Shown: piece after piece, positions 41,784 to 50,958 of the stretch
How the letters are laid out: the number at the start of each line of letters is the position of its first letter
Numbering within the stretch: the first letter of the stretch is position 1
Assembly: GCA_963169235.1 (NCBI GenBank)
Contig: CAUJCX010000022.1
Location: 1-59,163, forward strand
Length of the DNA: 59,163 nucleotides
Source of the DNA: Actinomycetota bacterium
GTDB taxonomy: Bacteria; Actinomycetota; Thermoleophilia; Miltoncostaeales; Miltoncostaeaceae
Reading direction: 5' to 3'
Notes under the pieces: generated by a model
The model's database searches: none
What the model saw: only the letters and a program-made list of their open reading frames with translations
Told to the model about the DNA's origin: nothing
Program-made: the position numbers and the translations under genes

Positions 41784-42220
41784 TACTCCTTGTCGTCTTC
41801 CACCGGCGGCGGCACCAGCATCACGGGGCAGTGCGCGTGGTACGCCAGATACGCGGCGAAGCTGCCCATCAGCGCGCGCTTGAAGAAGCCCTGGTGGCTG
41901 GCGGCCACCAGCATGTCGACCCCCGCCTCCTGCGCCCAGGCCACCGCCTCGGCGGGCGGGTAGCTGGACAGGCTGTCCACCAGCACCACGTCGGCCCCGG
42001 GTGCGTCCTTCGCCAGCTCGGTGAGCCAGTCAGGTACCTCGTGGGTGATGGGCTCGGGCGGGGGCAGGTAGACGCCGACGTAGACGGGGGGCGGCACCAG
42101 GTGCACCACGCTCAGCCTCGACGCGCCGACGTCCTGGGCCAGGCGCGCCGCCTGGTGGAGGCCGCGACGGGCAGCTTCGCTCTGGTCGACGCAGCATGCG
42201 ATGTGGTCGAAGCGGGACAT
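41783..42220 (-). CDS. Universal stress protein (UspA-like)
   Basis: 145 residues. Starts MSRFDHIACCVDQSEAARRGL, with the typical beta-strand/acidic D then S, and ends in FKRALMGSFAAYLAYHAHCPVMLV. The usual GxxGxxxxG(S) ATP loop is altered (QGFFKRALMGSFAAYL), so ATP binding is uncertain. Start ATG 42220 has GGGAGA upstream. Lies just outside the island. Confidence 0.88.
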   Translation of the reverse strand: MSRFDHIACCVDQSEAARRGLHQAARLAQDVGASRLSVVHLVPPPVYVGVYLPPPEPITHEVPDWLTELAKDAPGADVVLVDSLSSYPPAEAVAWAQEAGVDMLVAASHQGFFKRALMGSFAAYLAYHAHCPVMLVPPPVEDDKE

Positions 42221-42360
42221 GGGGTCTCCCTCGCTGGCGGTGCCGCGCTCGGGGCGCGGTGGGCAACCCCTATTCAACCGTGCCACGGGGGTGTTCGCAG
42301 CCTCAGCGTCGACGAGGCGCAACCTTGGAGAAAACCGGCCTTCTGGCCGATACTCCGGAC

Positions 42361-43845
42361 GTGAGCCATCGCTTTCTCAGATGGACGGCCGCCGCATGCG
42401 CCGCCGTCATCGCGTCCTACTACGTCCTGATCACGCTGCCGGGCACCGTGGCGGGCCCCGGTGGTGCGACCATCGACGTGGGCTTGGGCGCCGCCGACGG
42501 GATGTTCGTGATGGTGGGCTACGCGGCGGCGATCGCCGTGCTGATGGGCGTGCGCAGGAACCGTCCGCACCATGCCGGCGCCTGGTACCTGCAGGCGGCG
42601 GGCCTGGGGTTGTGGGCCACCGGTGACGCCATGTACGTGGTGTTCGAGAACGTGCTGAACGAGACCCCGTCACCCTCCATCGCGGACGCGGCGTACCTGC
42701 TGTCGTACCCGTTCCTGGCGATCGGCCTGGCCGGGGTGGCCCGAGGACGCCGCGGTGAACGCGACGCCGGGGGGCTCATCGACAGCGCCATCTTCGCCGT
42801 GGGCGCCCTCTCCACCGTCTGGGTCTTCCTCATCGAGCCGGCCCTCACCGACCCCGAGATGTCGTCCGTCGGACGCGGTGTGTCCGCCGCGTACCCGGTG
42901 ATGGATGTGCTGCTCCTGGGCGTGCTGGTGCGGCTTCTCACCGGGCCGTCCCGGCGCCCCACCGCCGTGTGGGTGCTGGCGGGCGCGGCCTCGGCGTTTC
43001 TGCTGGCCGACACCGCGTTCAGCGTCGCCACCGTGCTGGGGGTCGACGGGGACGTGGAGTTCAGCTGGGCCTGGCTGCTGGGATATGTGCTGTGGGCAGC
43101 GGCCGCGCTGCACCCGTCGATGGCGACGCTGTCACGCGAGGACCGCAGCGATGCCACTCATCTCACGACCGCCCGGGTGGTGGGCGTGACGCTGGCGGCC
43201 ATGGCGCCGGCGGTGACCCTGGTGCTGCTGGAGCTGCGCGGCCAGCGCATCCAGGTGTGGGCCATCGTGCTGTCGTGGGTGGTGCTGTTCAGCCTCGTGA
43301 TGCTGCGCGTCGTCGGGCTGATCCGCCGCATCGAGCAGCAGCGCGAGACGCTGGCCCGCGTGGCCCGCACCGACGCCCTCACCGGCCTGCCCAACCGCCG
43401 CAGCGGCGACGCCGAGCTGCGGCGGGCCATGGACAGCGCGACCGCCACGGGCGCACCGCTGCACGTGGCGATGATCGATCTCGACCACTTCAAGCGGTAC
43501 AACGACACCCACGGCCACCAGGCGGGCGACGAGCTGCTGGTGACGGCGGGCGAGAGCTGGTCGGCCGGACTTACTCCGCCCGCGTTCCTGGCCCGCCACG
43601 GCGGCGAGGAGTTCCTGTTGGTGGTTCCCGGCTCCGATGGGGACCACGTCGCGGACACGCTGCAGATGATGCGGGGCGTGCTGCCGCCCGGCACCACGCT
43701 GTCGGCGGGCGTCGCCCGCTGGGACGGGCGCGAGGACCACCTCGGCCTCTTGGAACGCACAGACGCGGCCCTTTACGCGGCCAAGGCGGCCGGACGCGAC
43801 CGCGTGGAGTGGGCGCGGGACGAGGACCCGGCGCCCGTCGGGTAG
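42361..43845 (+). CDS. Membrane diguanylate cyclase
   Basis: Makes c-di-GMP. 494 residues: about nine membrane helices in an N-terminal sensor (1-325), then a GGDEF domain with ARTDALTGLPNRR, IDLDHFKRYNDTHGH and the active-site loop HGGEEFLLVV (GGEEF). A canonical RxxD inhibitory site is not evident before the loop. GTG start at 42361; ribosome site weak, and a small CGGCC-TTCT-GGCCG hairpin lies just upstream. Confidence 0.93.
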   Translation: MSHRFLRWTAAACAAVIASYYVLITLPGTVAGPGGATIDVGLGAADGMFVMVGYAAAIAVLMGVRRNRPHHAGAWYLQAAGLGLWATGDAMYVVFENVLNETPSPSIADAAYLLSYPFLAIGLAGVARGRRGERDAGGLIDSAIFAVGALSTVWVFLIEPALTDPEMSSVGRGVSAAYPVMDVLLLGVLVRLLTGPSRRPTAVWVLAGAASAFLLADTAFSVATVLGVDGDVEFSWAWLLGYVLWAAAALHPSMATLSREDRSDATHLTTARVVGVTLAAMAPAVTLVLLELRGQRIQVWAIVLSWVVLFSLVMLRVVGLIRRIEQQRETLARVARTDALTGLPNRRSGDAELRRAMDSATATGAPLHVAMIDLDHFKRYNDTHGHQAGDELLVTAGESWSAGLTPPAFLARHGGEEFLLVVPGSDGDHVADTLQMMRGVLPPGTTLSAGVARWDGREDHLGLLERTDAALYAAKAAGRDRVEWARDEDPAPVG

Positions 43846-43959
43846 CCCGAGCCGCGGGACGACACCCCGTGTGAACCTGATGTGACCAGGGGTTTCAGGT
43901 TCGGCCAAGACCGGCCCCGCGGCCGTGCGCGCGGTGCGGGGCGCGGGCATCCTGCCACG

Positions 43960-44877
43960 ATGATCAACGTCAACGGACTTACAAAACGCTACGGCGAGCA
44001 CACCGCGGTGGACGACGTCACGTTCACCGTGCCGCCGGGAACCGTCGCCGGTTTCCTCGGGCCCAACGGAGCCGGGAAGTCGACCACCATGCGCATGATC
44101 GTGGGGCTGACGCCTCCGACCGACGGCAGCGCGACCGTGCTGGGCATGCCGTACGCGCAGATCGGCAACCCGGGGCTGTCGGTGGGCGTGCTGCTCGACG
44201 CGTCGGCCCAGCACCAGGGGCGCACGGGGCGCGAGGTGCTGGCGCTCGGCGCCCGCCTCATGGGGCTGCCGTCGTCCCGCGTGGACGAGATGCTGACCCT
44301 CGTGGGCCTCAATGGCACCGAGGGGGCGCGCAGGGTGGGTGGCTACTCGCTGGGCATGCGGCAGCGGCTGGGCATCGCCCACGCCCTCCTGGGCGACCCG
44401 CAGGTGCTGATCCTGGACGAGCCCGCCAACGGCCTCGACCCCGCCGGTATCCGCTGGATGCGTGACCTGCTGCGCGGGTTCGCCGCGCGCGGGGGCACCG
44501 TGCTGCTGTCGTCGCACCTGCTGAACGAGGTGGAGGCCGTCGCCGACCGCCTCGTGGTCATCGGCCGCGGCCGCATCGTGGCGCAGGGCACCAAGGACGA
44601 GCTGCTGGCCCGGGGCGGCGCGATGGTGCGCACGTCCGACGACGCCCGGTTCGCCCAGGCGGCCCAGGCGGCCGGCTGGAGCGTCACGCGCCTCGCGTCC
44701 GGCGGGGTGTCGGTGGAGGCCGAGACCGACGACGTCGGCCAGCTGGCCTTCGACCAGGGCCTGGTGGTGCGCGAGCTGCGCTCGGCCGACAGCGCCGGCC
44801 TGGAGGATCTGTTCCTGACGCTCACCGCCGACACGGCGCGCGAGCAGGTTCCCGGCGCCGAGGAGGTCCCGGCATGA
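43960..44877 (+). CDS. ABC transporter ATP-binding protein
   Basis: 305 residues. Walker A GPNGAGKST, Q-loop region, signature YSLGMRQRLG, Walker B VLILDEPANGLD, H-loop SSHLL. Subfamily of antibiotic/bacteriocin-type exporters (CcmA/DrrA-like) with a C-terminal extension. ATG at 43960. Its stop overlaps the permease start (ATGA). Confidence 0.95.
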   Translation: MINVNGLTKRYGEHTAVDDVTFTVPPGTVAGFLGPNGAGKSTTMRMIVGLTPPTDGSATVLGMPYAQIGNPGLSVGVLLDASAQHQGRTGREVLALGARLMGLPSSRVDEMLTLVGLNGTEGARRVGGYSLGMRQRLGIAHALLGDPQVLILDEPANGLDPAGIRWMRDLLRGFAARGGTVLLSSHLLNEVEAVADRLVVIGRGRIVAQGTKDELLARGGAMVRTSDDARFAQAAQAAGWSVTRLASGGVSVEAETDDVGQLAFDQGLVVRELRSADSAGLEDLFLTLTADTAREQVPGAEEVPA

Positions 44878-45659
44878 GCACGACCACCGCACCCCCGCCG
44901 CCTGCGGCCACCACGGCACCCACCACGCGTGCCGTCCCGTTCACGCGCCTGGTCGGCGTGGAGCTGCGCAAGCTCTACGACACCCGCGCCGGCATGTGGC
45001 TGCTCATCAGCATCGTGGGCATCACCGCCGCGGTGATGATCATCGGGGCGCTCACGATGAAGAGTGCCGACAAGACGCTCGACAACTTCATGGGCCTGGC
45101 CGGCGTGCCGCAGGGCATCCTGCTGCCCATCCTCGGGATCATGGCGGTGACCAGCGAGTGGAGCCAGCGCACCGGGCTCACGACGTTCACGCTGGAGCCC
45201 CGTCGCCTGCGGGTGATGGGCGCCAAGATCGCGGCGGCCGTGCTGCTGGCCATCGTCGCGCTCGTCATCGTGGTGGCTCTGGGCGGCCTGCTGTGGGCGC
45301 TGGCCGGCACCGGCGACTGGACCCTGGGCGCCGTCCAGATGGGCGAGCTGCTGGTGGGGCAGGTGCTCGGCATCCTGTTCGGCCTGGCGTTCGGTATGGC
45401 GCTGCTGAACACCCCCGCCGCGATCGTGGCCTACTTCGCGCTGCCCATGGCCTGGTCGATCGCGCTGTCGATCGCCGGTGACCGCCTGGAGTTCTTCCAG
45501 CGCTGGTTCGACACGGGCACCACCACGAACCCGCTGTTCAACCACCACATGGATGGCGAGGCCTGGGCGCGTCTGGGCGTGTCGCACCTGGTGTGGGTGG
45601 GCATTCCGCTAGCCATCGGCCTGTGGCGGGTGCTGCACCGCGAGGTGAAGTCGGCCTAG
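44874..45659 (+). CDS. ABC-2 type transporter permease
   Basis: 261 residues; a Thr/Pro-rich N-terminus, then VELRKLYDTRAGMWLL and six hydrophobic helices. FTLEPRRLRVMGAKI is typical of permeases paired with DrrA-like ATPases. Together with the preceding ATPase it forms an exporter of unknown substrate. Confidence 0.92.
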   Translation: MSTTTAPPPPAATTAPTTRAVPFTRLVGVELRKLYDTRAGMWLLISIVGITAAVMIIGALTMKSADKTLDNFMGLAGVPQGILLPILGIMAVTSEWSQRTGLTTFTLEPRRLRVMGAKIAAAVLLAIVALVIVVALGGLLWALAGTGDWTLGAVQMGELLVGQVLGILFGLAFGMALLNTPAAIVAYFALPMAWSIALSIAGDRLEFFQRWFDTGTTTNPLFNHHMDGEAWARLGVSHLVWVGIPLAIGLWRVLHREVKSA

Positions 45660-45665
45660 CACCGG

Positions 45666-45710
45666 CCCGTTCCGCCGCGCGGGGTGGCGTCACTCCCCGC
45701 GGCGGACGGG
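45666..45710 (+). terminator. Terminator after the ABC operon
   Basis: A long GC-rich stem with two bulges: 45666-45684 pairs with about 45694-45710 around a short loop, seven bases beyond the permease stop. Confidence 0.65.
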
Positions 45711-45721
45711 CTCCCGTGCCG

Positions 45722-45823
45722 TCACCCCCATGCCCGCAGGCCGAACACGGCCAGGCCCATCGGCGCCAGCAGGATGAACGCCGGGTTCGACAGGGCGCCG
45801 ATCAGCAGCAGGCTCATGGCCAT
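45722..45823 (-). CDS. Putative 33-residue membrane peptide
   Basis: Encodes a 33-residue, almost wholly hydrophobic peptide (AMSLLLIGALSNPAFILLAP, then MGLAVFGLRAWG) with one membrane span. GAGGA lies about nine bases before ATG 45823, and the frame is closed just upstream of any longer extension that looks coding. Could be a real small membrane protein or chance; no homology is claimed. Confidence 0.45.
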   Translation of the reverse strand: MAMSLLLIGALSNPAFILLAPMGLAVFGLRAWG

Positions 45824-45952
45824 GGGGCGGTCCTCACGGTGGGTGGAATCGTCACGACGAGCGTAGCGGCCCGGGCGCGGGCCACGGCAGTGCCCGGTCC
45901 CGCACCTGCGTGACGTGCATTTCTCGGCGTGTCGTGCCGACATAGTTGTCGT

Positions 45953-46309
45953 ATGGCCTTTCCGCTGCCGCCACCGAGTGCGTCCGTCCGGCAGTGGGCG
46001 ACCCGCGGTGCGGCGTTGTGCTTCGGTCCGATCGTCAGCGTCCCAGTGTCGCTGGCGTTCGGGGTGGTGACCGAGTCGGAGGGGGCGTTCTTCGGGCTCC
46101 TGGCCATGGGAGTGCTGGCGGGGATCATCGGCCTGGCGTTGCTGGTTGAGGCCCGCCGGCTGGCCCGGGACATGCCCACGGGCGGCGACGTCCGCCGACA
46201 CGTGCGCCGGGCCGCCTGGGTGGCGATAACGGCCCTCGCGGTGTACGCGCTTGCCTGTGGGGTGCTCGTATGGCTCTGGATCCAGGCGCTCGGACGCGTG
46301 ACGAGCTGA
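45953..46309 (+). CDS. Small membrane protein of unknown function
   Basis: 118 residues with three predicted membrane helices (GAALCFGPIVSVPVSLAFGVV, LLAMGVLAGIIGLALLVEA and AWVAITALAVYALACGVLVW). Not recognised. ATG at 45953 without a clear ribosome site; a leaderless start is possible. Confidence 0.6.
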   Translation: MAFPLPPPSASVRQWATRGAALCFGPIVSVPVSLAFGVVTESEGAFFGLLAMGVLAGIIGLALLVEARRLARDMPTGGDVRRHVRRAAWVAITALAVYALACGVLVWLWIQALGRVTS

Positions 46310-46360
46310 GACGAGCTCGGGGGACGCCCCGGGTTTCCCCGTGACGTCCCCCGATGGAGG

Positions 46361-46729
46361 TGGACCCGGCCGGCACTGCCCCGGCGTCCGAAAGCGCTTA
46401 CGTGTCAGTTTCTCCGAGCGCAGTCGAAAGGATTGATCTCACACGGGGCGCCCCTTCCGACCCATCGCTCCCGTGCCAGGCTCTCCTGCGTTCTCGCCCG
46501 TCGATCGAGTGCCGTTACCGACGTGGCCAGGGTTACTGGGCTGACACCGGTGATCTCCCCCGCAACCCAAGGGAAGGCCGATGGCTCTCAGTGACTGCTA
46601 GTTAGGCAGCGAGAGCGAGCTTGGGAGAAGTCTCCGCAGCTACGTTGAATCCCGGTTTTTAACGCGGTCCTCCGGGTCCGCGGCTCGCTTACCGACACGC
46701 TCCCGCCCCGTCGAAACTGGATCGGGCCC
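46361..46729 (-). ncRNA. ssrA: Transfer-messenger RNA (tmRNA)
   Basis: Rescues stalled ribosomes with SmpB. Minus-strand RNA begins GGGCCCGATCCAGTTTCGAC, the family 5' signature; its GGGCCCG pairs with CGGGTCC at 46362-46368 to form a 7-bp acceptor stem with a G3-U pair as needed for alanine charging, followed by discriminator A (46361). A 5-bp T-stem GCCGG/CCGGC precedes it. The tag frame reads NVAAETSPKLALAA then TAA (stop at 46602-46604); the resume codon may lie one or two codons earlier (GF-). Length 369 is normal. The full CCA is not encoded. Confidence 0.93.
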
Positions 46730-46737
46730 GTGGGCGA

Positions 46738-46743
46738 ATGGTA
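46738..46743 (-). promoter_or_regulatory. -10 element of the tmRNA promoter
   Basis: TACCAT on the minus strand, eight bases before the tmRNA 5' end. A poor -35 (CTGGCG) sits 17 bases further upstream. Confidence 0.45.
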
Positions 46744-46898
46744 GCAGCGTCCCGCCGCCGCGCCAGGGCGGGCACGGAGGGTCGGCTGAGCCTTAACCGA
46801 CGGTGCGTGATGCTTCAGGACGGCGCGAGTACGGCCGATGCAGTGACGAAAGGCACCGTTTCGGGCCTCACCCCTGCCCCGCTTTGACAAGGATGTCG

Positions 46899-49433
46899 AT
46901 GAAGCGCACCCGCACCGCACGCATGCTTGGTCTCGCGTTGGCCGTGGCCGCCATCGCCCCCGCCTTCGCCTCCGCGACGGACGTGTGGCCGGCCCTCACC
47001 ACCGAGCACGTGTTCCCCGACTCCACCAAGCCCGCCACCGCGGACGCCGGCCTCGCGCTGCAGGCCGCCCGCGGCGAGTACGAGGGCGGCCAGATGGCCG
47101 TGCGCCCCGATGGCGCCACCACGGTGCCCGCCACGGTCGGCGACCTCACGGGCCCCGCCGTGATCTCCGCCCAGAACGTCAGCGTGTTCCAGGTGGGCTA
47201 CGCCAAGCTCACGCAGCCCTCCACGGGCATCGGCGCCCTGCACGGCGACGGACGCTACGGCGACGCGCTGATCCCGGTGACCGCCCCCATCACGCTGCCC
47301 GGCGGCGAGACCACGTCGCTGTACGTGCGGGTCAACGTCCCGGCCGACCAGGCCCCCGGCACGTACACCGGTGCGCTCGACCTGGGCGCCCTGGGCACGT
47401 TCCCCGTGAGCGTGGACGTGGTCGGCGTCACCGCCAACCGCGACCGGTTCCCCATCACCGCCCGCCTGCACACCATCAACCTCGCGGCATCGCTGGGCAC
47501 CACCACCGACGACCCCGAGTTCGCCCGGGGCGTCTACGAGAGCCTGCTGCCGATGCTGCGCGCCTACGGCGTCAACCCCGGCCGCATCCCGCTGGCCGAC
47601 CCGGTAGTCGACGGCGGCAGCGGCAGCCCGGCGTTCGGGCCGCGCGTGACCGGCAACATCGACGCGTTCACCGGCATGGGCTTCACGGCCTTCGAGATGC
47701 CGTTCCTGCCCAACCTGCCCGCGTACAACGGGGCCGAGGACCGCGAGTACAAGTCGCCGGCACGGGCCGCGACGGCCGCCGGCCTGGCCGCCCGCTACGC
47801 GGGTGTGATCCAGAAGAGCTACGCGCTGGTCGTCGACGAGCCGTCGGACGCCGAGTACCCGGTGGTCAACCGCGCCGCGTCCATCCTGCACGCCACGAAC
47901 CCCCGCATCCCGGTGATGATCACCGAGGCGCCGTCCAAGAAGGCCGTCGCCGAGATGGGCGCGTCGGTCGACATCTGGACCCCGCCGCTGTGGGACCTCT
48001 ACAAGGACCCCGCCGCGTCGCGTCGCGTGGTCTCCCAGGGCAAGACCCTGTGGTGGTACACGTACGGCAGCGACACCCAGCGCTACACGCCCAACGTGCT
48101 GATCGACAAGTCGGGCGCCGACCCGCGCGTGCTGGGCTGGCTGGCCCAGAAGGAAGGCGTCCAGGGCTTCTTCTACTGGGGCCTCAACAACTGGGGCGGC
48201 AAGGACAGCTTCGTCTCGCCCAACCAGAACGCCTGGTACGTGAGCCACACGAAGGCCGACATCAAGTGCGGCTCGTCCAAGCGCACGGTGGGCGGCAACG
48301 GCGAGGCCAGCCTCATCTGGCCGGGCCCCAGCGCATCCCAGCCCGCGTACGGATCGCTGCGCCTCGAGTCGCTGCGTGACGGCGCCGAGGACTACAGCCT
48401 GCTGGCTCAGCTGCAGGCCGCCGACCCGGCCGCGTACGCCCAGGTGATGAACGGCGTCTCGCGCCCGTTCACCGGCACGACCGACGGCGACGAGGGTGAC
48501 GCCTGTGGCGACTACGCCCGCCCCGGCTACCTGCCGGTGGTGGAGGACTCTCCCGCGTCGCTCGACGGCGCCCGCCAGATCGTGCTGGCCAAGCTCTCCG
48601 GCCGCCCGATGGCCACGCTCACCGGCCGCGTGACGGCCCCCCAGGTGTCCGAGACCGGGCGCGGCGCGGGCAAGAAGAAGCGCTCCAAGGCCACGTCGGT
48701 GCGGGGCGTCCACGGCGCGATCGTGCGCTTCGGGATGCTCGAGACCACCACGGCCGCCGACGGCAGCTGGACGCTCACCAACGTGCCGGCCGTCGCGGGT
48801 GACCTGACCGTCAGCCGTGACCCCGAGGGCGCGATCGACAAGGTCACCGTGCCGGTCGACAAGGCCACGCTGGCCGCGGGCGGCGGCACCATCACCACGC
48901 CGCCGCTGCCCACGTCGAACAGCCGCCCGCTGATCGGCCCCGGCCTCAAGCGGTTCGCCGGCGCGGCCCGCCCCGCCAAGGCACGGGAGCTGGGTGGCGC
49001 GGTCACCCTGACGGTGTCCAACACGTACACGGCCGACGGCGCGTCGCGGTTCGTGGCGGGCGGCACCACGCCGTCGGTGGAGGCGTTCTACGAGCGCACC
49101 GCCGCCTCCCGTGCGGCCCGCAACTGGTCGGGCTACCGCTTCCTCGACCTCACCGTGGAGGTACGCAAGCAGTCCCAGGAGGGGCAGCGCTGGTACCTGA
49201 TCGTCACGCCGGGCGGCCACTTCGCGAACTCCCGCAACCTGGCGATCGGGCGCACCGTGCAGAACGTGCGCGTCGACCTGCGCCGGGCGCACGCGACGAA
49301 GGGCAAGATGAAGGGGATGAACAACGTGAAGTACATCCGCTTCGGCCTTCAGAGCGCGCTGCCGAAGTCGTGGCGCGGGGGCCAGTCGCCCACCGTCACG
49401 CTGCGCATCAGCAACATGCGGCTGGTGAAGTAG
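46899..49433 (+). CDS. Large secreted DUF4091 (GH123-like) protein
   Basis: 844 residues. Signal peptide (MLGLALAVAAIAPAFASA). N-terminal beta-sandwich with LARGEY-type start (AARGEYEGGQMAV), then a barrel-like region with VVDEPSDAEYP (adjacent Asp-Glu, as in the catalytic pair of GH123-type enzymes) and the DUF4091 stretch LWWYTYGSDTQRY ... FFYWGLNNWGG ... LESLRDGAEDYSLL. C-terminal Ig-like and jelly-roll-like domains (about 600-844), the last suited to carbohydrate binding. ATG 46899 has AAGGA five bases before; 46893 is the alternative. Sits between ssrA and smpB on the opposite strand. Confidence 0.87.
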   Translation: MKRTRTARMLGLALAVAAIAPAFASATDVWPALTTEHVFPDSTKPATADAGLALQAARGEYEGGQMAVRPDGATTVPATVGDLTGPAVISAQNVSVFQVGYAKLTQPSTGIGALHGDGRYGDALIPVTAPITLPGGETTSLYVRVNVPADQAPGTYTGALDLGALGTFPVSVDVVGVTANRDRFPITARLHTINLAASLGTTTDDPEFARGVYESLLPMLRAYGVNPGRIPLADPVVDGGSGSPAFGPRVTGNIDAFTGMGFTAFEMPFLPNLPAYNGAEDREYKSPARAATAAGLAARYAGVIQKSYALVVDEPSDAEYPVVNRAASILHATNPRIPVMITEAPSKKAVAEMGASVDIWTPPLWDLYKDPAASRRVVSQGKTLWWYTYGSDTQRYTPNVLIDKSGADPRVLGWLAQKEGVQGFFYWGLNNWGGKDSFVSPNQNAWYVSHTKADIKCGSSKRTVGGNGEASLIWPGPSASQPAYGSLRLESLRDGAEDYSLLAQLQAADPAAYAQVMNGVSRPFTGTTDGDEGDACGDYARPGYLPVVEDSPASLDGARQIVLAKLSGRPMATLTGRVTAPQVSETGRGAGKKKRSKATSVRGVHGAIVRFGMLETTTAADGSWTLTNVPAVAGDLTVSRDPEGAIDKVTVPVDKATLAAGGGTITTPPLPTSNSRPLIGPGLKRFAGAARPAKARELGGAVTLTVSNTYTADGASRFVAGGTTPSVEAFYERTAASRAARNWSGYRFLDLTVEVRKQSQEGQRWYLIVTPGGHFANSRNLAIGRTVQNVRVDLRRAHATKGKMKGMNNVKYIRFGLQSALPKSWRGGQSPTVTLRISNMRLVK

Positions 49434-49449
49434 CCGCCGCCCGCACCGC

Positions 49450-49475
49450 CCCGGGGTCGCCCACGCGGCCCCGGG
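49450..49475. terminator. Hairpin between the DUF4091 gene and smpB
   Basis: CCCGGGG (49450-49456) with CCCCGGG (49469-49475) forms a 7-bp stem between two convergent genes; probably bidirectional. Confidence 0.5.
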
Positions 49476-49484
49476 CGCCGGGTG

Positions 49485-49976
49485 TCACCCCCGCTTCATG
49501 GCCCGCGCGGCCTCACGCCGCGTCTCGCGTTCCACGATGGTCTGCCTCTTGTCGTGCAGCGTCTTGCCCCGGCCGAGGCCGAGCTCGAGCTTGGCCCGGC
49601 CCTCCTTGAAGTACATCTTCAGGGGAATGAGGCTGAGGCCCTTCTCGGCCAGGCGGGACTGCAGCCGCTCGATCTCCTTGCGGTGAAGCAGGAGCTTGCG
49701 GTCGCGCTGCGGCTCGTGGCGGGCGTACCCGCCGTTGGCGTACTCGTGGATGGTGGCCTTCATCAGCCACGCCTCGCCGTCGCGGATGGACACCCACGCG
49801 TCCACGATGGACGCGCCGCGCTCCCGCAGGCTCTTCACCTCGGTGCCCACCAGCACGATGCCGGCCTCGAGGCGCTCGGTGATCTCGTACTCGAAGAACG
49901 CACGCCGGTTGCGGGCGATGTCGCGAAAGCGATCGTCGTCCTTGTCGGTCTTCTTCTTGTTCTTGCCGGGAGCCAT
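49485..49976 (-). CDS. smpB: SsrA-binding protein SmpB
   Basis: 163 residues. Binds tmRNA and brings it to stalled ribosomes. Hallmarks: NRRAFFEYEITERLEAGIVL, GTEVKSLRERGASIVD, then YARHEPQRDRKLLLHRKEI and a basic C-terminal tail (GKTLHDKRQTI...). ATG at 49976 chosen at MAPGKNKKK, the normal family start. Between smpB and the next gene, 49977-50228 holds no gene I can see. Confidence 0.97.
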   Translation of the reverse strand: MAPGKNKKKTDKDDDRFRDIARNRRAFFEYEITERLEAGIVLVGTEVKSLRERGASIVDAWVSIRDGEAWLMKATIHEYANGGYARHEPQRDRKLLLHRKEIERLQSRLAEKGLSLIPLKMYFKEGRAKLELGLGRGKTLHDKRQTIVERETRREAARAMKRG

Positions 49977-50228
49977 GGGCCGGACAGTGTAGCCGTCCGC
50001 GGGACGTAACCGAACGCGATCGGCGCTTGTCGGTAGGTGTAGCCCCCTCCTCACCCGTCGGCGTCCGCGCCGCGAAAGGTCCCGCCCATGTCCGCCTCCG
50101 GCGTTCGCATCACCCGCCGCCTGTCCTGGTAGTACGCTCGGTCGCCTGAGCCGCCCGCCCGATCGATCGGAGGTCCCGTTGGCGCGCGAGCACCATCACG
50201 GCGACCGCAGATCCGCTCGGGAGGCGAC

Positions 50229-50879
50229 ATGACCGGCCGCGTGCACTCACTCAACGTCGGCGCCCCCAGCCCGATGGCGTCGGGTGGCCGCATGTCGGGC
50301 TTCGACAAGCGCCCGGTGGACCGCATCGACGTGGTCGACCCCGGCCCGCGCGACACGGGCCTCGGCAGCGGCGTGGTGGGCGACGCGGTGCTCAACCGCG
50401 TGCACCACGGCGGCTCGACCCAGGCCGTGTACGCGTTCGCCCGGGAGGAGCTCGACGGCTGGGCCGAGCGCCTGGGACGCGACATCCCCGACGGCTGGTT
50501 CGCCGAGAACATGACCACCCGCGGCATCGACGTGGACGCGGCCCTGGTGGGCGAGCGGTGGCGGGTGGGCACCGCGCTTCTGGAGGTGTGCGGGCCGCGC
50601 AAGCCGTGCGCCACGTTCGCGCTGCGCATGGGCATCCCCGGCTGGGGTGAGCGGTTCGTCGCGCACGGCCGCACGGGCACGTACCTGGCCGTGGTGGAGC
50701 CCGGCACCATCCGCACGGGAGACGCCATCGACGTGGTGCACCGCCCCGCGCACGACGTCGACATGATGCGCCTGTTGCGCGCGCTGCACGACCCCGCCGT
50801 CGCCACCGAGGTGCTGGCCGTGGGCTGCCTGCGCGAGCCGGAGCGCGTCCGGGTGGAGCGGGTGCTGCAGAAGGCCTGA
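50229..50879 (+). CDS. MOSC-domain protein (YiiM-like)
   Basis: 216 residues. MOSC domain with HHGGSTQAVYAF and the conserved cysteine in VCGPRKPCATFALRM, which in the family can carry a sulfur or molybdenum-cofactor group; a role in hydroxylated-base analogue reduction is known for YiiM-type proteins. GGGAGG precedes ATG 50229. Confidence 0.9.
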   Translation: MTGRVHSLNVGAPSPMASGGRMSGFDKRPVDRIDVVDPGPRDTGLGSGVVGDAVLNRVHHGGSTQAVYAFAREELDGWAERLGRDIPDGWFAENMTTRGIDVDAALVGERWRVGTALLEVCGPRKPCATFALRMGIPGWGERFVAHGRTGTYLAVVEPGTIRTGDAIDVVHRPAHDVDMMRLLRALHDPAVATEVLAVGCLREPERVRVERVLQKA

Positions 50880-50910
50880 GGCGGCGGGGGCCCTCCTCAC
50901 CCGGTGTTAC

Positions 50911-50926
50911 ATCAACGTTTCTTGAT
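50911..50926 (+). promoter_or_regulatory. ArsR-type operator (ATCAA-N6-TTGAT)
   Basis: Perfect inverted repeat in the only AT-rich island of this intergenic region, 32 bases before the ATG of the ArsR-phosphatase fusion. Consistent with self-repression relieved by arsenite. Confidence 0.65.
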
Positions 50927-50958
50927 CTAAATGGCGCCCGTCGCGTACGGTGCGGCCC

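Noticed and set aside
46724-46800. Possible tRNA on the plus strand upstream of the DUF4091 gene (a GGTAGCAGC D-arm-like stretch)
   Set aside because: No GGTTC T-arm or matching acceptor stem; the region is the tmRNA 5' end and promoter read on the other strand.
46815-49292. A 825-codon minus-strand open frame opposite the DUF4091 gene
   Set aside because: Composition typical of antisense to GC-ending codons; the plus strand has a signal peptide and domain motifs.
50003-50016. Extra copies of the island palindrome outside the island (for example TAAC at 50006, 58872, 13125, 16433)
   Set aside because: The matching GTTA/GGTA half six bases upstream is absent in each case.
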